Of a DNA stretch of 64,000 nt, positions 11,653-23,342 are shown in pieces. A model generated the notes under the pieces. It was not told where the DNA came from, searched no databases, and saw only the letters and a program-made list of their open reading frames with translations. Numbering within the stretch: position 1 is the first letter of the stretch; every line of letters starts with the position of its first letter. The stretch comes from Clarkia xantiana subsp. parviflora. Lineage: Eukaryota; Streptophyta; Magnoliopsida; Myrtales; Onagraceae. The DNA lies in assembly GCA_036873135.1 (NCBI GenBank), contig JAPTYO010000014.1, positions 21,536,952-21,600,951 on the forward strand, read 5' to 3'. Position numbers and translations under genes: made by a program.

Positions 11653-13427
11653 GTCTCCCCGGGTTGAAAATGGTTCGTCCTCGAACCTGAAACGACATCA
11701 TCGGAATCGGGAAAACAAGGGCTGAGGTGCTGAATATCCCGCTCGGGTGGCAACCCCGGAGGAAGATCGTCGGGCAACACGGCTGCGAACTCGGGCAACA
11801 AACGCTGCACTTCTAACGGCCGACCAATCTCCTCCCCTACATCACCATTATCATGAGGCAACAAAGCATTAACCACATGGTGTTGCTCAACCTCAACCAA
11901 AAATCTGGACCGTGATAATAAATTGTTCACGTTAGTGATAGGCGGCCTAAGTTGTTCTTCCCGACAAGGTGCCAAAACAATCATCTTCCCTTTGATACTA
12001 AAGGTGTAAGTGTTTTTCCTCCCGTCATGCTTAACACGACGATCGTATTGCCATGGTCGACCCAATAACAAATGACACGTGTCCATAGATACAACGTCAC
12101 ACCAAGCATTGTCGAAATACTTATGCCCAATCGAGAAAGACACAAGACACCGCCTCTCCACGACTACCTCGTTGCTTTTGGTTAACCACGACAATTTGTA
12201 TGGCCTCGGATGCAGATCCGTCTTCAAATTCAGCTTTTGTACGACCTCCTCGGAGACAACATTATCACAACTTCCGCTATCAATGATCAACCGACATACC
12301 TTATCGGAAATTGTGCACGTTGTGTGAAATATGTTGTTCCGCAGCCAGTCACCCTCTGATTCTCCTTTTGGTGCCAAAAGACTCTTACGTATAACTAAAG
12401 TCTCATGACCATCACCATGCAACACTTTTTCATTATCATCTTCATCATATATAGCATCACTACCTTCTACGGTTTCTTCTACCCGAGGTTCATCAATCAT
12501 CAAATTCTTACCCTTTAGACTAGCAGGTTTCCTACATTCCGTAGCTCGATGACCCGACTCTCCACAACGAAAACAACGAATCGTAGGATTAGAATTTACC
12601 GATGGTGGCTGCTGGGAAGGACGTGGAGTCTCTACCGAGTGACTCCCGCTATCGGTCCGAGCAATGGGTTTGCGTAGCTGCTGCTTTTCAACAGCAAGGG
12701 CTCGTTGGTAAGACTCCGAAACCGTCCAAAACGAGTGAAGGCTGAGTACGTCTTGAATGGATTGACGTAGTCCACCCAAATACCTCGCGACTAGCTGCTC
12801 CTCCATCTCCGACAGATCGTTTCGAGCAACCAGTTGATAAAACTCTTCAGTATAGTTGTCGACGGTCCGTGCACCTTGTCGTAACGTGTGCAGCCGTTGA
12901 TACAAGGTTTGTGCGTACCCAAACGGTAGGAATTGAGTTCGCATCTTCTTCTTCATCTTCTCCCATTCGACAATTTTTTCCTTGCCTTGTCGATCACGAG
13001 ATCGACGCAACTGTTCCCACCACGCGGAAGCTCTTCCCTTGAGTTTGATGGCGACGAGCTTCACCTTGAGGCGATCAGGGACTTCTTTATACTCGAACAC
13101 GCGTTCAACCTCGTTGATCCAATCCATAAAGTCGTCGGCTTGCAGCGTGCCCGCAAATTCCGGTAGATCGACTCGGATGCCTATGTCTCCTCGACGATCC
13201 TCATGCCCACGTCGGTTCCTGAATCTCGCTCGAAAGTGATATGGATTCTCGAACGATGAGGAATCTGAGTCGTGTTCGGAAGAGATGCGGCCTCCGATCT
13301 CTTGCGCCTCTAATCGCTGAGTTAATTCAGCGATTTGCCTCTGTAGTTCTTCAATCGTTGCGTCACGGTGCGGGACTTCCTCGATCGGAACCTGTCCACG
13401 ACGACCACGACCGCGACCACCTGCCAT
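11547..13427 (-). CDS. Retrotransposon Gag-protease polyprotein (no polymerase)
   Basis: 626 residues from the ATG at 13427, chosen because it directly follows the primer-binding site; the open frame upstream of it runs through the LTR. Order: a Gly/Arg-rich start ([12 protein letters not shown]), a coiled segment ([17 protein letters not shown]), the retrotransposon Gag core (around [20 protein letters not shown] and [14 protein letters not shown]), a CCHC zinc knuckle [14 protein letters not shown] near residue 286, and an aspartic protease with [11 protein letters not shown] near residue 385. The Gag type is that of Ty3/gypsy elements. The frame is intact and ends inside the 3' LTR. The acidic tail ([20 protein letters not shown]) is LTR-encoded. 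Confidence 0.88.
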   Translation of the reverse strand: MAGGRGRGRRGQVPIEEVPHRDATIEELQRQIAELTQRLEAQEIGGRISSEHDSDSSSFENPYHFRARFRNRRGHEDRRGDIGIRVDLPEFAGTLQADDFMDWINEVERVFEYKEVPDRLKVKLVAIKLKGRASAWWEQLRRSRDRQGKEKIVEWEKMKKKMRTQFLPFGYAQTLYQRLHTLRQGARTVDNYTEEFYQLVARNDLSEMEEQLVARYLGGLRQSIQDVLSLHSFWTVSESYQRALAVEKQQLRKPIARTDSGSHSVETPRPSQQPPSVNSNPTIRCFRCGESGHRATECRKPASLKGKNLMIDEPRVEETVEGSDAIYDEDDNEKVLHGDGHETLVIRKSLLAPKGESEGDWLRNNIFHTTCTISDKVCRLIIDSGSCDNVVSEEVVQKLNLKTDLHPRPYKLSWLTKSNEVVVERRCLVSFSIGHKYFDNAWCDVVSMDTCHLLLGRPWQYDRRVKHDGRKNTYTFSIKGKMIVLAPCREEQLRPPITNVNNLLSRSRFLVEVEQHHVVNALLPHDNGDVGEEIGRPLEVQRLLPEFAAVLPDDLPPGLPPERDIQHLSPCFPDSDDVVSGSRTNHFQPGETDVAGSDVDNDAELSDSTLLALQYHELEDHRKARN

Positions 13428-13441
13428 GCTCTGATACCAAC

Positions 13442-13921
13442 TGATGTAGGCTTGGAAAGGAATTGAAGTGTTTTCCAAGTAACGAGCAACGTTCGGTGAT
13501 GGATTGATTGATCGTAGCAAAGACACGAAGCAATATACTCTCCAATGGAGGTTTTTGTTTTCATTCCACCAAAACACCTAACTCCTCAGTCTTGCCAACC
13601 ATACATATTAAAAGAAGTAGACAACCAACACCCCACTAAACAAGGAACCGTAACCCCCTAGACTAGGAACAAACAAAATAACAAGTCCTACTAAGAAAAC
13701 TGACAATAGCAATGTAAATCTGAAAGCATGCAAGACATAGTAACTCCCACGCGTTGCTAAACTTCGTGTTAAATCTCGTGACGTTCACTCTCGTGTTGCA
13801 CTCCACGTTCCACGTTCAATTCCGTGCTTTACGGTGATCCTCCAGCTCGTGATATTGCAACGCGAGTAATGTGGAATCGGATAGCTCCGCATCGTTATCA
13901 ACATCGGAACCCGCTACATCA
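13442..13921 (-). repeat. 5' LTR of the Gag-protease element
   Basis: 480 bp; partner of 11173-11652, about 99.6 percent identical by eye. Confidence 0.93.
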
Positions 13922-14191
13922 CATATAGACCCATGTGAAATAGGCGTGTACAGGCGTGTACAACCATTACACAAGTTTAGCTTGAATTAGGCACGAGGTC
14001 TCCCAAAACGTATGAGCAACGAGTTATACACGATGAACAGTATTAGAAACGACCTCCTCGTGTCAAAAAAAATCACACACTCGATTACTAATAACGAGGT
14101 GACCTCGTGCCTAACCCGTTGCAAACACGATTATACACGAGTTTGAAACGATCTGCCCCGTGCCTATTGACCCTGTATTCTAGTAGTGAAA

Positions 14192-14975
14192 TTAAGAAAA
14201 AGTGTGTCAATCCCTGCATATGTGTGCTAAATGGAAGATTCGTTCACAATGAGTGAAAGCTGCAAGGGTGGTAGTGACATGAGAAGTAGGAAAAGCTATC
14301 AAAACAAAGTCGAACTTGAACAAAGGCCAACCATGTGGGACCACAATAGAGAGGCGGGGCAGGTAAGGGTCCTTCGTTGGTAAACATAACAAAGAGTCAG
14401 TGTATCAATGTGTATCGGTCAGAGGAACACCCCAAAGGGACTAGCGCTCGTTAGAAATGCTGAAGGGAACCCTAATTTCTCATAGATAAGGGGTTTACAG
14501 GGCCTAGGCTCCGTGGAACCCGAAGCTAGTATTAAAAAGGAACAAGAGAACAGTGGGAGAAGCTAATCCAACTAGGTAATGAAGATGGAAAGGTGATGTA
14601 ATCGATGGTGGGACAAAAAGTGTCGCATGACGAAAAGATAGATCGGTTGGAAGAGTGTGTATTGTGGTGTTGTGTGACTGAAAACCTTAAGTTTGAATCT
14701 TTGAAACAATCATCAGAAAAATACAAATCACGATTTTCTAGCCAGCAAATATAATTACTGTGCAATCAGTAAAATAGCGGTAAAATTATTATATATATAT
14801 TTGGTTATAATAACAACTAAAATATCTAACATGGGATAGTGGTTCATTGTTTCATCCATTAATCACAAGTCTCGGAAACAAGATTGTATCTAAAATTTGT
14901 TAAATAAAAAAAATTATTAGGCATCACATTTTGATCAGAAAAATGAAAGTCTCCTATCCCAGCGCAATTGGACTC
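14192..14975. other. No gene seen
   Basis: Host sequence right of the CACTA element. Only short unsupported open frames. Confidence 0.5.
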
Positions 14976-17218
14976 TCACATCATTAATTTTTCTAACATT
15001 TTGAACCACATCAAGTTACTTATCATGTGATTACTAGAACATGTATCTAGAATCCAACAAATTATTAACACAAGAGGTTGTAGAGACCATACCAGCAGCA
15101 GGCACATGCACGTCTGAAGTAGTGATTGCAGTAGCAACTGAATTGCCACCACCTCCAGCATTTTTCAATAGTTGATCGAATTGTTCATCACTCAATGTGA
15201 CAGAATGAGAAGAAGAACCAGAATGAGAATTGTTTGAAGAAGAAATGTTCGAAGACACTGAAATATCATCACTAATGTCCTCAGTTACAGTAGAGGCAAC
15301 ATTAGCATTTGACAGAGTGGCCTTTACCTTAACCAAAATCCTTATACTAAAAGCATTTTTCTTTATAGTGCCTCCTCTTCTTACAGAAATCACAAACTTT
15401 TTCATAGCATCTGTCTGTTGTGTGACATTTCTTCTTGCATTAACATTCAAGGTTAATATTGGATTTTTTTTAAAAAAATCATTAGAGGCAATGGAAGATC
15501 CAAATAAGGGAAATATTGTAAAAAAAAATGATGGCTGAGACGTCCATTTAGCTTTCTTCTTGTAAAAGAATTTTATGTGCCAGATTGATAGATGACAAAT
15601 GAGTCCATATAAAAGATTTCTTTGAACATTGGCAAAAGTATCATTCAACCCCAATTAAAAATTCAAATAAACGTTAGTTCTCCTTATGCTCAAGTGTCTT
15701 TTGAATTTATGATGGTCAATATTGGAGAGTGAACATGCAGAATCATATTCGATCCATAAAAAATTTCTATTTAGTGAAAAACACAAACAAATAGTCAATT
15801 CCATGTCGTGCAGTGACGATTTATCGCTGTAACTGATAAATTCGAGGCCCATTTACCTTATCGAATCGTTCCTGCATATCCTTCCAAGCTAAGAAAGCAC
15901 TTTCAGAGTAAATAACACCATCAGAGATATCATCAGATATAGAGTTGATGATCCACCCCAAAGTCAACGACATTGCATCTATCCCAGATATGATGCAATT
16001 TCCCCTCGTAAGAAGGGTTAAAGGTACTTTTCATACCACATGTTTGATCGAATGTGGCTTCTAGTACCAGATGTTTAGTTTTGTATACTTTTGGTACCAA
16101 ACGTTTGAAAAAATGTGGCTTTTAGTACATCTGTTGGTTGGCCGTTAGTTTTGGCCGTTAAATGACATGTGCAAGTCACGTGATCGACTCCAAACTTTTA
16201 ATTTTGTTCAATTTAGTCCCTCAAATATATTCATAACTTTTATTTTGTTTAGTTTGGTCCTAAAGCTTCAAAATCGAACCCAATTGGACCTATCTCCAAT
16301 TGGGTAAATTTGACCCAAATGGGGCTATGTCAATTGAATTCGATTGGTTTAATTGGGTCCGATTTTGAAGTGTTATGACTAAGTTAAACAAAATAAAAGT
16401 TAGGAATATATTTGAGGGACTAAACTGAACAAAATTAAAAGTTTAGAGTCGATCACGTGACTTGCACATGTCATTTAACGGCCAAAACTAACGGCCAACC
16501 AACGGATGTACCAAAAGCCACATTTTTTCAAACGTTTGGTACCAAAAGTATACAAAACTAAACATCCGGTACTAAAAGCCACATTCGGTTAAACATGTGG
16601 TATGAAAAGTACCTTTAACCCTCGTAAGAATCACGCATGCATGAACCAGTTATGAACCCTAACTTGCTCTTACCTAACAAAATAATATGCATGCCACAGC
16701 TCCACTTCTTATAATTTTTAGTACCAGTCAGTTTGATGGAAAGCATATTTTGGCCTGAATTATCAGACGCATGAGAAAAAAAGTGGATGGAAAGAGTGAA
16801 CATTAGCTTCATGATCAAGGTCTCTTGTGAATTCGGTTGCGGAATAGGAGTTCTTGCTACAGTCCGATTAATTCAAATCTTTAGCCATCACAGAATAACA
16901 ATTTTGCAGAGCAAATAGAATAGACAGACCAAATTTTGTAGTAGATTAACACATGGGAGAGTTGATCGGTTCGTTTGGTAGAGAAAACTAGGTGAGATGA
17001 TGAATCGTCAAGGAAGATTCAACGAATGAACTGATCCGATTTGGAAGGACGAATCGATCAACATATGTCAATAGTCACTGCGATGTTGTTTGCTGAGAGG
17101 ATCGGTTTGTCTGGAAAAACGAAGCGACTGAGGAGTTGAAAGGTCAGGAACAATTAATCATCACAATTCACGGAAGAAGGGCATCAAAGATGTGGTTAAC
17201 CTCTTGCTTTGATACCAT
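14976..17218 (-). mobile_element. Ty1/copia remnant (gag and start of protease)
   Basis: Minus-strand matches to the intact copia element at 39038-44464 run in order: LHP-type start (SFHPLFSHASDNSGQNMLSI, LTGTKNYKKWSCGMHIILLG near 16630-16800), GLNDTFANVQRNLL near 15640, a Ser/Asn-rich spacer, and the protease start ILDTCSSNHM near 15040. The Gly of the protease DTG is Cys here. A primer-site-like TGGTATCAAAGC lies at 17207-17218 (minus). The likely gag ATG is at 16888, but the frame is broken by stops and shifts, and a miniature element interrupts it. The polymerase half is missing. An LTR right of 17218 is probable but its limits were not found. Confidence 0.82.
16015..16621. mobile_element. 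Mutator-type miniature element with long inverted arms
   Basis: Ends GGGTTAAAGGTAC / GTACCTTTAACCC, arms of about 280 bp pairing nearly to the centre, and a perfect 9-bp target duplication TCGTAAGAA (16006-16014 and 16622-16630). It splits the copia gag remnant, so it inserted after the copia. Confidence 0.93.
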
Positions 17219-17811
17219 AATAAAAAAACACAGATCCTAAAAATTGTAAACCCTAGTAGAGCAATGAGAAGGAGAAGAGACATGCGGATCATCACAATGA
17301 GTACTTTCAATTGGTCACTTTTCACCTTTACACGTGGATCATCACTTTAAGAGTTTAACTCTAGTTCTTACAAGTGAATAAACATTACCGAACAATACAA
17401 AACTAAACAAATAAGTCCTTGAACAAAAAACAGGGCACAAAACAAAGAAACTCCAAACAAATAAGAACAAATGTCCAGTTCCCAAAAAAGTAATAACATG
17501 TGAATGTGTCTCGGAAGTAACCTGATATTCCTGACAGATTCAATGATCTGAAAGATTTGTTTCTTGGTAAAAATCTTATTATTGGAAAGGCTCCCTTTAG
17601 GATTATGAGAATGAGGTTTGGTTGTAGATTCAAATTTGCCATATGCTTTTCTTTTCCGAATTTTACCTTCTTTAATGTTGCTTCATCTTGGGGTTTACAT
17701 ATTCTTTGTTTTAATGATGTGGTGTATGACACTACTACCCAGCAGATATATGTTCAATATTATTATGTAGAAATATCTGGTCATGCCCTGATGTCTGGAA
17801 TTTAATTATGC

Positions 17812-18508
17812 AGAAATGGTAGAGACCATGAAAAAAAATTGCCAAGCTTAATGTTGAGCTGACTGTTAAGGAGAGGAACCTGCTATATCTGTTGGCTACA
17901 AAAATGTGATTGGAGCTAGGAGAGCCTCGTGACGTATCACGTCATCCATTGAGCAGAGGAAGAATCGAAGGGCAATGAACACAAAATCAAAATAATCATT
18001 GATAAGCATATGATTCCCTCTTCCACCTTTGGAGAAGCCACAGTTTTCTATTATAAGATGTAACTTTCCTCACAAATAGTAAGTAACTACAACTTATTTA
18101 CCAAATTAAAGTACAACTTGAAACTCAATATCAGAATCACTTGCTTTATTTCTATCTTGGTTTGAGTTGATTATCATTTTGAACTATTGAAATGGGGTTT
18201 GCTATGAACATGAGCTTAGGAAGGGTGATTACTTCGTTACCTTGCCGAGTTCAAGTCTGACCAGGAGAGGAAAGAGGCTTCTGAGCAGTCATTGAAGGGC
18301 TATGAGGCATGTTTGCGGTGGCTTGTACCAAATTATATATCTGAACTTAATTTGATCTCTGAAATCACTTATCTGTTGTTGAATCCCAAATCTTATAGGT
18401 CTCTTCTAAGACTGCAAACACAAATCTTCCACCAACTCATCCAATCCGTCTTGGATTACCCCTTAACTTCTCTGTGTTCTACTTTGAAATCATGAACCCT
18501 CCTGAAAG
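17812..18508 (+). pseudogene. 14-3-3 protein pseudogene fragment (intron-containing)
   Basis: In shifting frames the sequence encodes AEMVETMKK, then LNVELTVKERNLL, YKNVIGARRAS, the start of the SSIEQ segment, [31 protein letters not shown] and [20 protein letters not shown], ending at NPPER before a GT. These are conserved 14-3-3 segments in correct order. At least two introns remain (about 18065-18225 and 18310-18415), so it is not a processed copy. Stops and frameshifts (for example after YKM and within ERNLL) disable it. N-terminal and C-terminal exons were not found. Confidence 0.85.
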
Positions 18509-21151
18509 GTATATATTTCATCTTAGTTTCCATACTTTAAGGACCATGAGTCTGGAGCCCATTGGGCTTGACTCGGCCCAATGTGGAATCTAACAGATAA
18601 AAATGAAGAACCTAAACCTGCAGCAGCACGGGTTTGTATCTAACTAGACAACCCACTAATTTCTAACTACATGAAAACAAAACTTATCTTGTTGTTGTAT
18701 TCTCTTGGCAGAATTAATTGGTAGAGAAACATTGCAGGAGGGTGACATTTTCTTACTGGGATAATTCTCATTCGAATGCTGAACTGGGCTTAGCAATGGT
18801 AATTGGGTACCATAACTGAGGCTTGATCAGAATTACTATATCTGATATATGTTAAGTTTTTTTTCTTCTTAAGTTTCTCTTCCATTTGTGTTTTGTTTTA
18901 TGTTGTTTCTCCCAACAAAATTGTTCTTTTTAGTACAACGTTGTCTCATGGTTGATTTTGCCAATGTTGATTGTTGTAGTGTAGGTAACTAAGTATAGTT
19001 TTCTCTGTCCTCTGTTTTGTTTTACTTTTTATCTGGTAAGCCCTTGTTTTTGGTAAATATATGATATTATATGTCAATCATAATGCCTCACATCTACTTT
19101 TACATTAAAAATCGATATTATATAAAAAGTTATGACCTTTTTATTATGGTGTTTAAGAGTAAAATATTATAGTAAATTAAAGAAATATGTATATTTATAA
19201 ACATTAAAATTATATAATATAATTTTTTGATGCCGCGGATTTTTATTAGCGTTTTAAAGTTTAAAATCATCGGTGATGAAATGTGGCATTTTATTACACA
19301 ACTTGGGCCAAAAACTCTAGAATTGATTTTAGACGTTAATATAGTTGATTTCTCCGTGTGTCATTATCTAATTTAATCAAACATAATTATAATTATGCCT
19401 CTTTAATTATTATATATTAGATAAAAACAAACAGAGTATGGTTGGAAATAGAGTTAGATCATCCATATACAAAATTGATAGAAAAGCTGGAAGAATTACG
19501 TACTAAAATGACCTCCACGGGATTCTTCAACGGATTCTTCAACGATATTGAATCACGTTCGCTGGATGGGGTCCTTCGACCTAGACCGAATTATTGATAC
19601 TGAAGAATGCTCTAATATTCACAACTAATTCTCTGAATTAGTTTCATCACGGGTTTTGGGGAGAATTTGCAGAAATTAATATGTAAACTCCTTAGGCTTG
19701 ATTCGACAGAATATTTGAGGAGATGGTTTTCATCTCTGACTTAAGCTCTACGTAATGCGACCAACATTAAGAGATAACTCTAATGAACATACAACCTTCT
19801 TATCAGGTCAAACTTTAATTCAATTAGTGAGCCGGTCCAACTAGGTGATTGATCATGTAATTCGGCTAGGGAATGAACTACACATGTGATTAGGCTCTGA
19901 TTTAACTCACATGAAGGAAACCACATATTGTTCATATGCAACAGTTTCCACTCACTTGAATGGAGGGTTCCTTTTAATATCGATCAATATATGTCATTAC
20001 ACTTCCGCTTTTTTCATATGAGATTATTTATTATCTTGTCGTATTTGTAAGCTTCCTATTTTTGTATGCCACATGTCATAACCTCGAGCGCGCTACAACT
20101 AAGCCAAAATAGAGTATTAACATATATTTAGTATCGATCCAAATAAAATAAAAATATTAATAATAATAAATATAATAGTATGATTATATTCACTAAAAGA
20201 TATGTCAAATACACATTATATATTGCGATTGCATTTTTTATTCACTATTTATTATTTAAATACTATTTCATATGAATGGTTAGTATTTGTATTTAATCTT
20301 AATATTTTTTAAATATTTTCTTATGAGATTTTTTTTTGTTTACCCCATATTTAGTACAATTTCAAAATAAATTTATTACGATGCAATTACTACATCTTTC
20401 TGTTGTTAAGATGTAAATTGATTAATATGTAAATGAAACGAAAAATTAAAGTGAATGAGGATAATAAACAAAAAATAGTATTATAGTAATAAATATATAA
20501 ATTCATTTTATAATATTCTAAAAAAAGATAATATGTTTTTATTTTTATATTCGATATTGATATATATAAGTATTTATTCCAATATAAAAATAATATTATT
20601 ATATTAGTAAAAGTCAAGTATAAATAAATTTTATTTTACTTTAGATTTGAGTAAATTATTAATTATTCAATATAAATATATATTAGTATTATCCAAAATT
20701 TAAAGATAACATTAATATTAAAATAATAGTAAAAATGAAGTATAAGTAAAATTTATTTTCATGGAAAAAAAAGGTGAGTTTTATTTTAGATTTTTAGTGC
20801 TTTATTAATTAATATTGTTATCTAACATACTAAAAATTGTAATCCCTCTCAAGATTGAATGTATGTTTTACGGTGGCCACATATTCAAAAAGATTATGTC
20901 ACACTAAGTTAAAACATATGATCTAGTTTGACCAATAAAATTGAGTAAAAAATCAATCTTGCTTACTTATCTACATTATATGCACCTAACTAAATGATAC
21001 TATACATAGATATATAGTAGGAAAAAAAACCATTTATGAGCCTCAACTATCGGTTGATGAGTTTATGAGTTTATCATCCAATCATGACTCGATTCACCTA
21101 GCTGGGGTGCTCGACTTAGCCTGATTATGTGTTAAACATGTTCACTTGATC
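18509..21151. other. AT-rich sequence, no gene seen
   Basis: Both strands were examined. Only short open frames without family resemblance are present. Confidence 0.5.
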
Positions 21152-21420
21152 CACTACAAGAAATCTAGTCGTTTGTGACAGCTTTATTTATGAGTGACAT
21201 ATAACATTATTTGTAAGTGATGAAGAAAATCTCTTACAAATACGACATTAAAAAAAAAAAAAATCTACGGGAATGACTCATAACAAAAAGCTTAGCTAGA
21301 AACTTTGGTGGAAAAATCCTTACAAATTTTTTATTTTTTGTATGGAATTTCCCTCAAAACATAATAAATCCCTTGAAAATTCTTAAAATTTGTGAGATAT
21401 TGTCTTCCTTGAAGAAAAAA
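21152..21420. mobile_element. Possible left end of a CACTA-like element
   Basis: CACTACAAGAAATC at 21152 is followed by short repeated words (TTGTAAGTGA, CTTACAAAT) like subterminal repeats. No matching right end was found, so the extent is unknown. A 61-bp imperfect tandem repeat (GGAGACCATGTC words) follows near 21453-21560. Confidence 0.4.
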
Positions 21421-22050
21421 AAATCATCACAAATTACTAATTTTCTAGCTTGTAATGATCCGGGAGACCATGTCGAGCATCAACCTGGGTCGGGACTTCT
21501 AATTGTAGTGCTTATAATGATCTCGGAGACCATGTCTAGCATGAGTTTGGGATGGGACGAGGCCATAAGTCGGCCAATTGATCAATGACCGATTTAAAGT
21601 TATGATCGGTTAAGGTGGACCATAGGTTGGCTCAGGCTCGAGTTCATTCCAAATATAATTTCCGAAACCAGGTGAATATATTTGACATGTGCTCGAACTA
21701 AAGTGATTCTCTAACTAAATGAATCGACAAATGGCTAACTGAAGTCACATTTTAAATAGTTAAAACTCAGAATAAAAAACATATAATTACTAAAAAAATG
21801 TTCGGTAGTTAATATTCCTAAAAATTCATTTTCCCAAGAAAGAAACTTATATTCTACTCGCTTGTTTTAGCTCGCTAGTTCTTCATAGATTCAAACATCA
21901 TGCGCATCCGATCCAAATCATTGACATAAGTGTAATTATTATATAGCCACGTCTCTTACCGTGAAGAAGCAACAGAGAATGATGACTGAGCAAATGATTA
22001 GTAAGTGTACGAAATAAACAGGTAGCTCTATTGTGATAATATATATATAC

Positions 22051-22230
22051 GAGTAAATTTTTAAAATGTGAAATTTTTAGTGAAAAATTTATAGAAAGTT
22101 GTCAAGTGACACATGTCAAGTAATGGTTGTTTATAAAATGAAAATAGAATGTTATTATAAATTGACATATAAACCTATAAATATTTTCTATAGATTTTTC
22201 ACAATTTTTTTCACATATTCTAGCAGAGCA
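22051..22230. mobile_element. 180-bp miniature element, family B copy 1
   Basis: Resembles 26537-26716 throughout (AAGTTGTCAAGTGACACATG core; TTTTTCAC near the right end). Ends and target duplication are degenerate (AATATATA-like on both sides). Confidence 0.7.
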
Positions 22231-22284
22231 CAATATATGAAATTGTATATAGAATAATTGGAAAGTATGGAAAATGCAGTGTTA

Positions 22285-23140
22285 TAAAAACCAAACCGGA
22301 GATCGAACCAGATAGGTGACCAGTTCCCGGTCCGACCGTTTGCTATGATATATACATTTTTTTTCTAGAGTTGATAGGCTCAGTCCAACACAAAGTTGAC
22401 CCAATAGCACTAACACTAGTGTAGTAATTCATTTTTCCATGTATTCCTTCTTCTTCAATCTTCTTTCTTTTATCATTTCTTCTTCGTTTTTTTTATTCCC
22501 TTCATTTTTTCATATTTTTGCCTCCAATTCCATTCATGCGATAGGCGACGACAGACGTAGAGGCTTGACGACGTGGTTGTGGCGAGACTACCGACATCAA
22601 ACATGTGTCCTTCTCCCTTCCTTCAAACGTGGCGGTGGAGGGCTCAAGCTTGGAGGTTCGGGCAACATGCACGGAGGCAAGATGGCGTTGCGGTGGTGAG
22701 ATGGCAGGCGAATAGACAAGCGTTTCTTATTTGGTGATCTTTCCAGCAGTCTGCTTAGCAAAAAATTATTTAAAAGATGCGATTTTGCAATTGGGTGATA
22801 AAAATTGGAGACATGTTTAGAGTTTTTGTAATTTGGTGAGAAAGATTGGAGCCATATGTAGAATATAATCAACAGGTTAGCAAAAGGGAGCAAAAGGGAA
22901 ACTGTGAGGATGGTGATAAGCCGCCGCCATATATGGCTACGATTCCTTGATTTAGGTTCTTTTCTTTTGTGGCAATGTTCGGTGAACCGTCTAATTCTCT
23001 CAAAACCGGATGGTTTGCTAAAAAGTCGCCGTTTGAACCGGGTTCGCCTCTTTATCGGTCTTTTCAGCTAACCGGACCGTTTAGATGTCCGGTTCCAGGT
23101 CCAAACCGTTCGGACCGCCGGTCCGGTCCGGTGGATAACA
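22285..23140. other. Region with ACCGG/GGTCCGG-rich margins, probable decayed transposon
   Basis: Clusters of AACCGG and GGTCCGG words at 22290-22350 and 22980-23140 bracket an otherwise ordinary stretch. This pattern resembles GC-rich hAT-like miniature elements, but no terminal repeat or duplication was confirmed. Open frames at 22439-22893 are not recognisable. The right margin abuts the promoter of the next gene. Confidence 0.35.
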
Positions 23141-23154
23141 CAGGGAAAAGGGGC

Positions 23155-23162
23155 TATAAAGG
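23155..23162 (+). promoter_or_regulatory. TATA box of the callose-binding protein gene
   Basis: TATAAAGG about 180 bases before the ATG. CT-rich sequence follows, as in plant 5' UTRs. Confidence 0.65.
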
Positions 23163-23342
23163 AAAAAGGAGATACCGACATCAGACACCTAAGCCACTCA
23201 TTCCGACTTCACTACCACTTTCTCTCTCCCCGCACTTTCTCTCTCTAAAAACATCATCTTCTTCATTCATTGATCTCCCACATTTCCACGCTCTTAACAA
23301 GTGCTACCTACCTAGCTAGCTACGCACTCGGATCGCTAAGTC

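Larger units (their letters stand above)
11173..13921 (-). mobile_element. Gag-protease-only LTR retrotransposon (TR-GAG-like), young
   Basis: Two 480-bp LTRs (11173-11652 and 13442-13921) begin TGATGTAG and end CTACATCA. Five-base target duplications CATAT flank the element (11168-11172 and 13922-13926). The LTRs appear to differ at only two adjacent bases (CCGTAAC versus CCAAAAC), so the insertion is recent. The minus-strand primer site TGGTATCAGAGC (13428-13439, initiator tRNA-Met) lies two bases from the LTR. The 1.8 kb interior encodes Gag and protease but no reverse transcriptase, RNase H or integrase. It must therefore depend on enzymes supplied by a partner element. It is inserted in the CACTA element. 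Confidence 0.93.
1389..14188. mobile_element. Non-autonomous CACTA (En/Spm-type) transposon with nested insertions
   Basis: The left end is CACTACAAGAAAACATAG and the right end, reverse-complemented, is CACTACTAGAATACAGGG, an imperfect terminal inverted repeat. Three-base target duplications AAA flank both ends (1386-1388 and 14189-14191), as expected for CACTA elements. Both subterminal zones (about 1415-1650 and 13935-14170) are filled with short variable repeats of the type GACACG, CCTCGTG and CACGAC, also typical of the superfamily. No transposase frame was recognised, so the element is non-autonomous. It contains a hAT miniature element, a minisatellite, two nested Helitrons, a malic-enzyme fragment and an LTR element. 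Because AAA is a weak duplication in AT-rich DNA, the pairing rests mainly on the subterminal repeats. Confidence 0.75.

Noticed and set aside
12079..13444. Plus-strand frames across the Gag-protease gene
   Set aside because: Shadows of the intact minus-strand gene.
22439..22893. Two open frames on opposite strands
   Set aside because: No conserved motif, no splice or promoter support, and they lie in a probable decayed transposon.
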